Below, piece after piece: positions 6,580 through 7,414 of a stretch of 7,414 nt of DNA. Below the pieces are notes generated by a model. The model was given only the letters and a program-made list of their open reading frames with translations, did not search any database and was not told the origin of the DNA. Source of the stretch: Gammaproteobacteria bacterium. Lineage in GTDB: Bacteria; Pseudomonadota; Gammaproteobacteria; Thiohalomonadales; Thiohalomonadaceae. Numbering within the stretch: the first letter of the stretch is position 1; every line of letters begins with the position of its first letter. Made by a program: the position numbers and the translations under genes. The DNA lies in assembly GCA_015232955.1 (NCBI GenBank), contig JADFYS010000097.1:1-7414 (forward strand), read 5' to 3'.

Positions 6580-6617
6580 GTGAAAAAATGAGTATCCCTC
6601 CAGTGGTCAAAATAGCG

Positions 6618-7163
6618 TCACTTCAGCAGCTGCTGCCGGTAAAAGCGAAGTTCGGCGATAGACTCCCGGATATCCATCAGCGCCAGATGGGAATCTCCCT
6701 TGGAAAAAGGGGGAATCGCATCCCGGTACCAGGTGCGGGCGAGAATCTTCAGCGTCGACACATCGAGATTGCGATAGTGGAAAAACTGCTCTAACTGCGG
6801 CATCCAACGCACCAAAAAACGGCGATCCTGGCAGATGGAGTTGCCGCACATCGGTGACTCACCCTCCTTAAGATATTGCCGGAGGAAGGTGAGTGTCTCC
6901 CGCTCCGCCTGTTGAAGATCGATCCCGCTCTGCCGCACCCGCTGCAGCAGGCCGGAACTGCCGTGATGCTCCCGGTTCCAGCTATCCATCTTCGCCAACA
7001 CCGACTCCTCCTGATGGATGGCGATCACCGGCCCCTCGGCGATCGTTTGTAACGCCTCATCGGTGACAATGGTCGCGATCTCAATGATAGCATCACGCTC
7101 GGAATCAAGCCCTGTCATCTCAAGATCAATCCAGATCCAGGGCGTGGTCTGTTTTTGGTTCAA
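6618..7163 (-). CDS. orn: Oligoribonuclease Orn (3'-5' exoribonuclease, DEDDh family)
   Basis: Orn degrades very short RNAs, mainly dinucleotides, to mononucleotides. It also hydrolyses pGpG, the linear product of c-di-GMP breakdown. I place the start at TTG (7161-7163), translated LNQKQTTPWIWIDLEMTGLD. An AGGAG ribosome site lies 5 nt upstream (7169-7173), and this gives 181 residues, exactly the usual Orn length. An ATG at 7227-7229 would add 22 residues that match nothing in the family. All DEDDh catalytic residues are visible: D13 and E15 (WIDLEMTGLD), D113 (ICQDRRF), H159 and D164 (SHLALMDIRESIAEL). The enzyme is cytosolic and dimeric in known relatives. In this window it stands upstream of the flagellar operon in the same orientation, separated by 173 nt, and has its own candidate promoter. 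Confidence 0.96.
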   Translation of the reverse strand: MNQKQTTPWIWIDLEMTGLDSERDAIIEIATIVTDEALQTIAEGPVIAIHQEESVLAKMDSWNREHHGSSGLLQRVRQSGIDLQQAERETLTFLRQYLKEGESPMCGNSICQDRRFLVRWMPQLEQFFHYRNLDVSTLKILARTWYRDAIPPFSKGDSHLALMDIRESIAELRFYRQQLLK

Positions 7164-7168
7164 AGCTA

Positions 7169-7173
7169 CTCCT
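7169..7173 (-). promoter_or_regulatory. Ribosome binding site deciding the TTG start of orn
   Basis: The minus strand reads AGGAG followed by 5 nt and then TTG. The upstream in-frame ATG candidates at 7224-7229 have no comparable site, and only the TTG gives a standard-length Orn. This site is therefore the main evidence for the start codon. Confidence 0.8.
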
Positions 7174-7252
7174 AATATATACTCTATCGTAACCACCTGA
7201 CTACGACCCGACAACCTCACCGCCATCATCTCAAACCACCAGAAGTGGAGAA

Positions 7253-7265
7253 CAGAGGGTCTCTG
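7253..7265 (-). repeat. Short perfect hairpin at predicted 5' end of orn mRNA
   Basis: CAGAG and CTCTG form a perfect 5-bp inverted repeat with a 3-nt loop, extendable by G-U pairs. If transcription starts near 7265, the hairpin would sit at the extreme 5' end of the orn message, a position where hairpins can protect RNA from decay. This depends on the unproven start site. Confidence 0.3.
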
Positions 7266-7271
7266 CCGACC

Positions 7272-7280
7272 ATTCTACCA
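7272..7280 (-). promoter_or_regulatory. Candidate extended -10 promoter for orn
   Basis: The minus strand reads TGGTAGAAT: a TGn extension plus the TAGAAT hexamer, one mismatch from consensus. No strong -35 is seen 16-18 nt upstream. Transcription would begin near 7265 and leave a leader of about 100 nt before the orn TTG. The leader would begin with a small hairpin (complement of 7253-7265). Confidence 0.45.
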
Positions 7281-7414
7281 AAAGCGATCCCCGAACGACC
7301 ACCACTGTCGTCAGAATGGGGTATCGCCCCTCCTTCCCCCCCTAACTTGCATGAATGGTGCGGCGTCACCCTCGATTATGAAATGTATTTCACGCTAATG
7401 ATCATGCCAGATAC
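7281..7414. other. Unassigned region upstream of orn
   Basis: No gene can be supported here. On the minus strand one frame runs in from the high-coordinate edge as VSGMIISVKYIS and stops at TAA (complement of 7376-7378); it could be the last 12 residues of a neighbouring gene, but this is too short to identify. On the plus strand a frame stays open to the edge with possible ATG codons at 7383 and beyond (MYFTLMIMPD), also unrecognised. In some Gammaproteobacteria orn is divergent from rsgA, but neither fragment resembles the RsgA N-terminus. A run of seven C bases lies at 7336-7342. Confidence 0.3.

Larger units (their letters stand above)
6445..6617 (-). other. orn-fliL intergenic regulatory region
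   Basis: This 173-nt gap is the only sizeable non-coding stretch next to the flagellar operon. Reading in the transcription direction, it holds a T6 run (6582-6587), a GC-rich inverted repeat containing an extended -10 hexamer, an AT-rich block with an exact 8-bp direct repeat, a sigma54-like element, and the fliL ribosome site. No ORF, tRNA or other RNA gene is evident in it. The AT-rich block just upstream of a sigma54-like site could bind IHF or an activator, but I do not see a clear IHF consensus. Confidence 0.7.

Noticed and set aside
6582..6610. T6 run after orn as an intrinsic terminator
   Set aside because: The sequence before it forms only a 3-bp stem (GAG/CTC), too weak for a Rho-independent terminator.
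2195..6635. Palindrome CAGCAGCTGCTG recurring at 2195-2206, 4094-4105 (partial) and 6624-6635
   Set aside because: Each copy encodes Q-L-L-type residues with preferred codons in fliR, fliO and orn; coding constraint explains it and the spacing is irregular.
7164..7229. 22-residue N-terminal extension of Orn from ATG 7229
   Set aside because: It lacks a good ribosome site and family similarity, whereas the TTG at 7163 has AGGAG and gives the standard 181 residues.

Overview
The window is a bacterial chromosomal segment dominated by a flagellar export and motor operon, with every gene on the minus strand. In transcription order (high to low coordinates) it holds orn (oligoribonuclease), a 173-nt regulatory gap, then fliL, fliM, fliN, fliO, fliP, fliQ, fliR, flhB and the N-terminal 336 codons of flhA, which runs off the low-coordinate edge. 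The plus strand shows no convincing gene. Plus-strand ORFs inside these genes are antisense shadows.

The order fliLMNOPQR-flhB-flhA is typical of polar-flagellated Gammaproteobacteria such as Pseudomonas and Vibrio relatives. An Orn of exactly 181 residues also fits Gamma- or Betaproteobacteria. I cannot name the genus. The proteins are full length with their diagnostic motifs, including the CheY-binding helix and GGxG of FliM, the NPTH self-cleavage site of FlhB and the FHIPEP signature of FlhA. The FliL/M/N/O set and FliM rule out a virulence (injectisome) type III system.

Functionally, FliP, FliQ and FliR form the export gate, assembled with help from FliO. FlhB and FlhA complete the gate and switch substrates. 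FliM and FliN form the C-ring switch, and FliL sits at the stator-rotor interface. Gene junctions range from an 11-nt overlap (fliP/fliQ) to a 21-nt gap (fliN/fliO), so this is one tightly packed transcription unit.

Regulation appears to sit in the gap between orn and fliL. It contains a sigma54-like -24/-12 element (6504-6520), an exact 8-bp direct repeat with an 11-bp period (6538-6556), and an extended -10 sigma70-like element embedded in a GC-rich inverted repeat (6557-6579). orn has its own extended -10 candidate near 7272-7280 and most probably starts at a TTG codon at 7163.

I found no previously undescribed system. The points most worth a second look are the C9 homopolymer inside flhB, the layered regulatory gap before fliL, and the placement of orn (last step of c-di-GMP breakdown) directly upstream of the flagellar operon.
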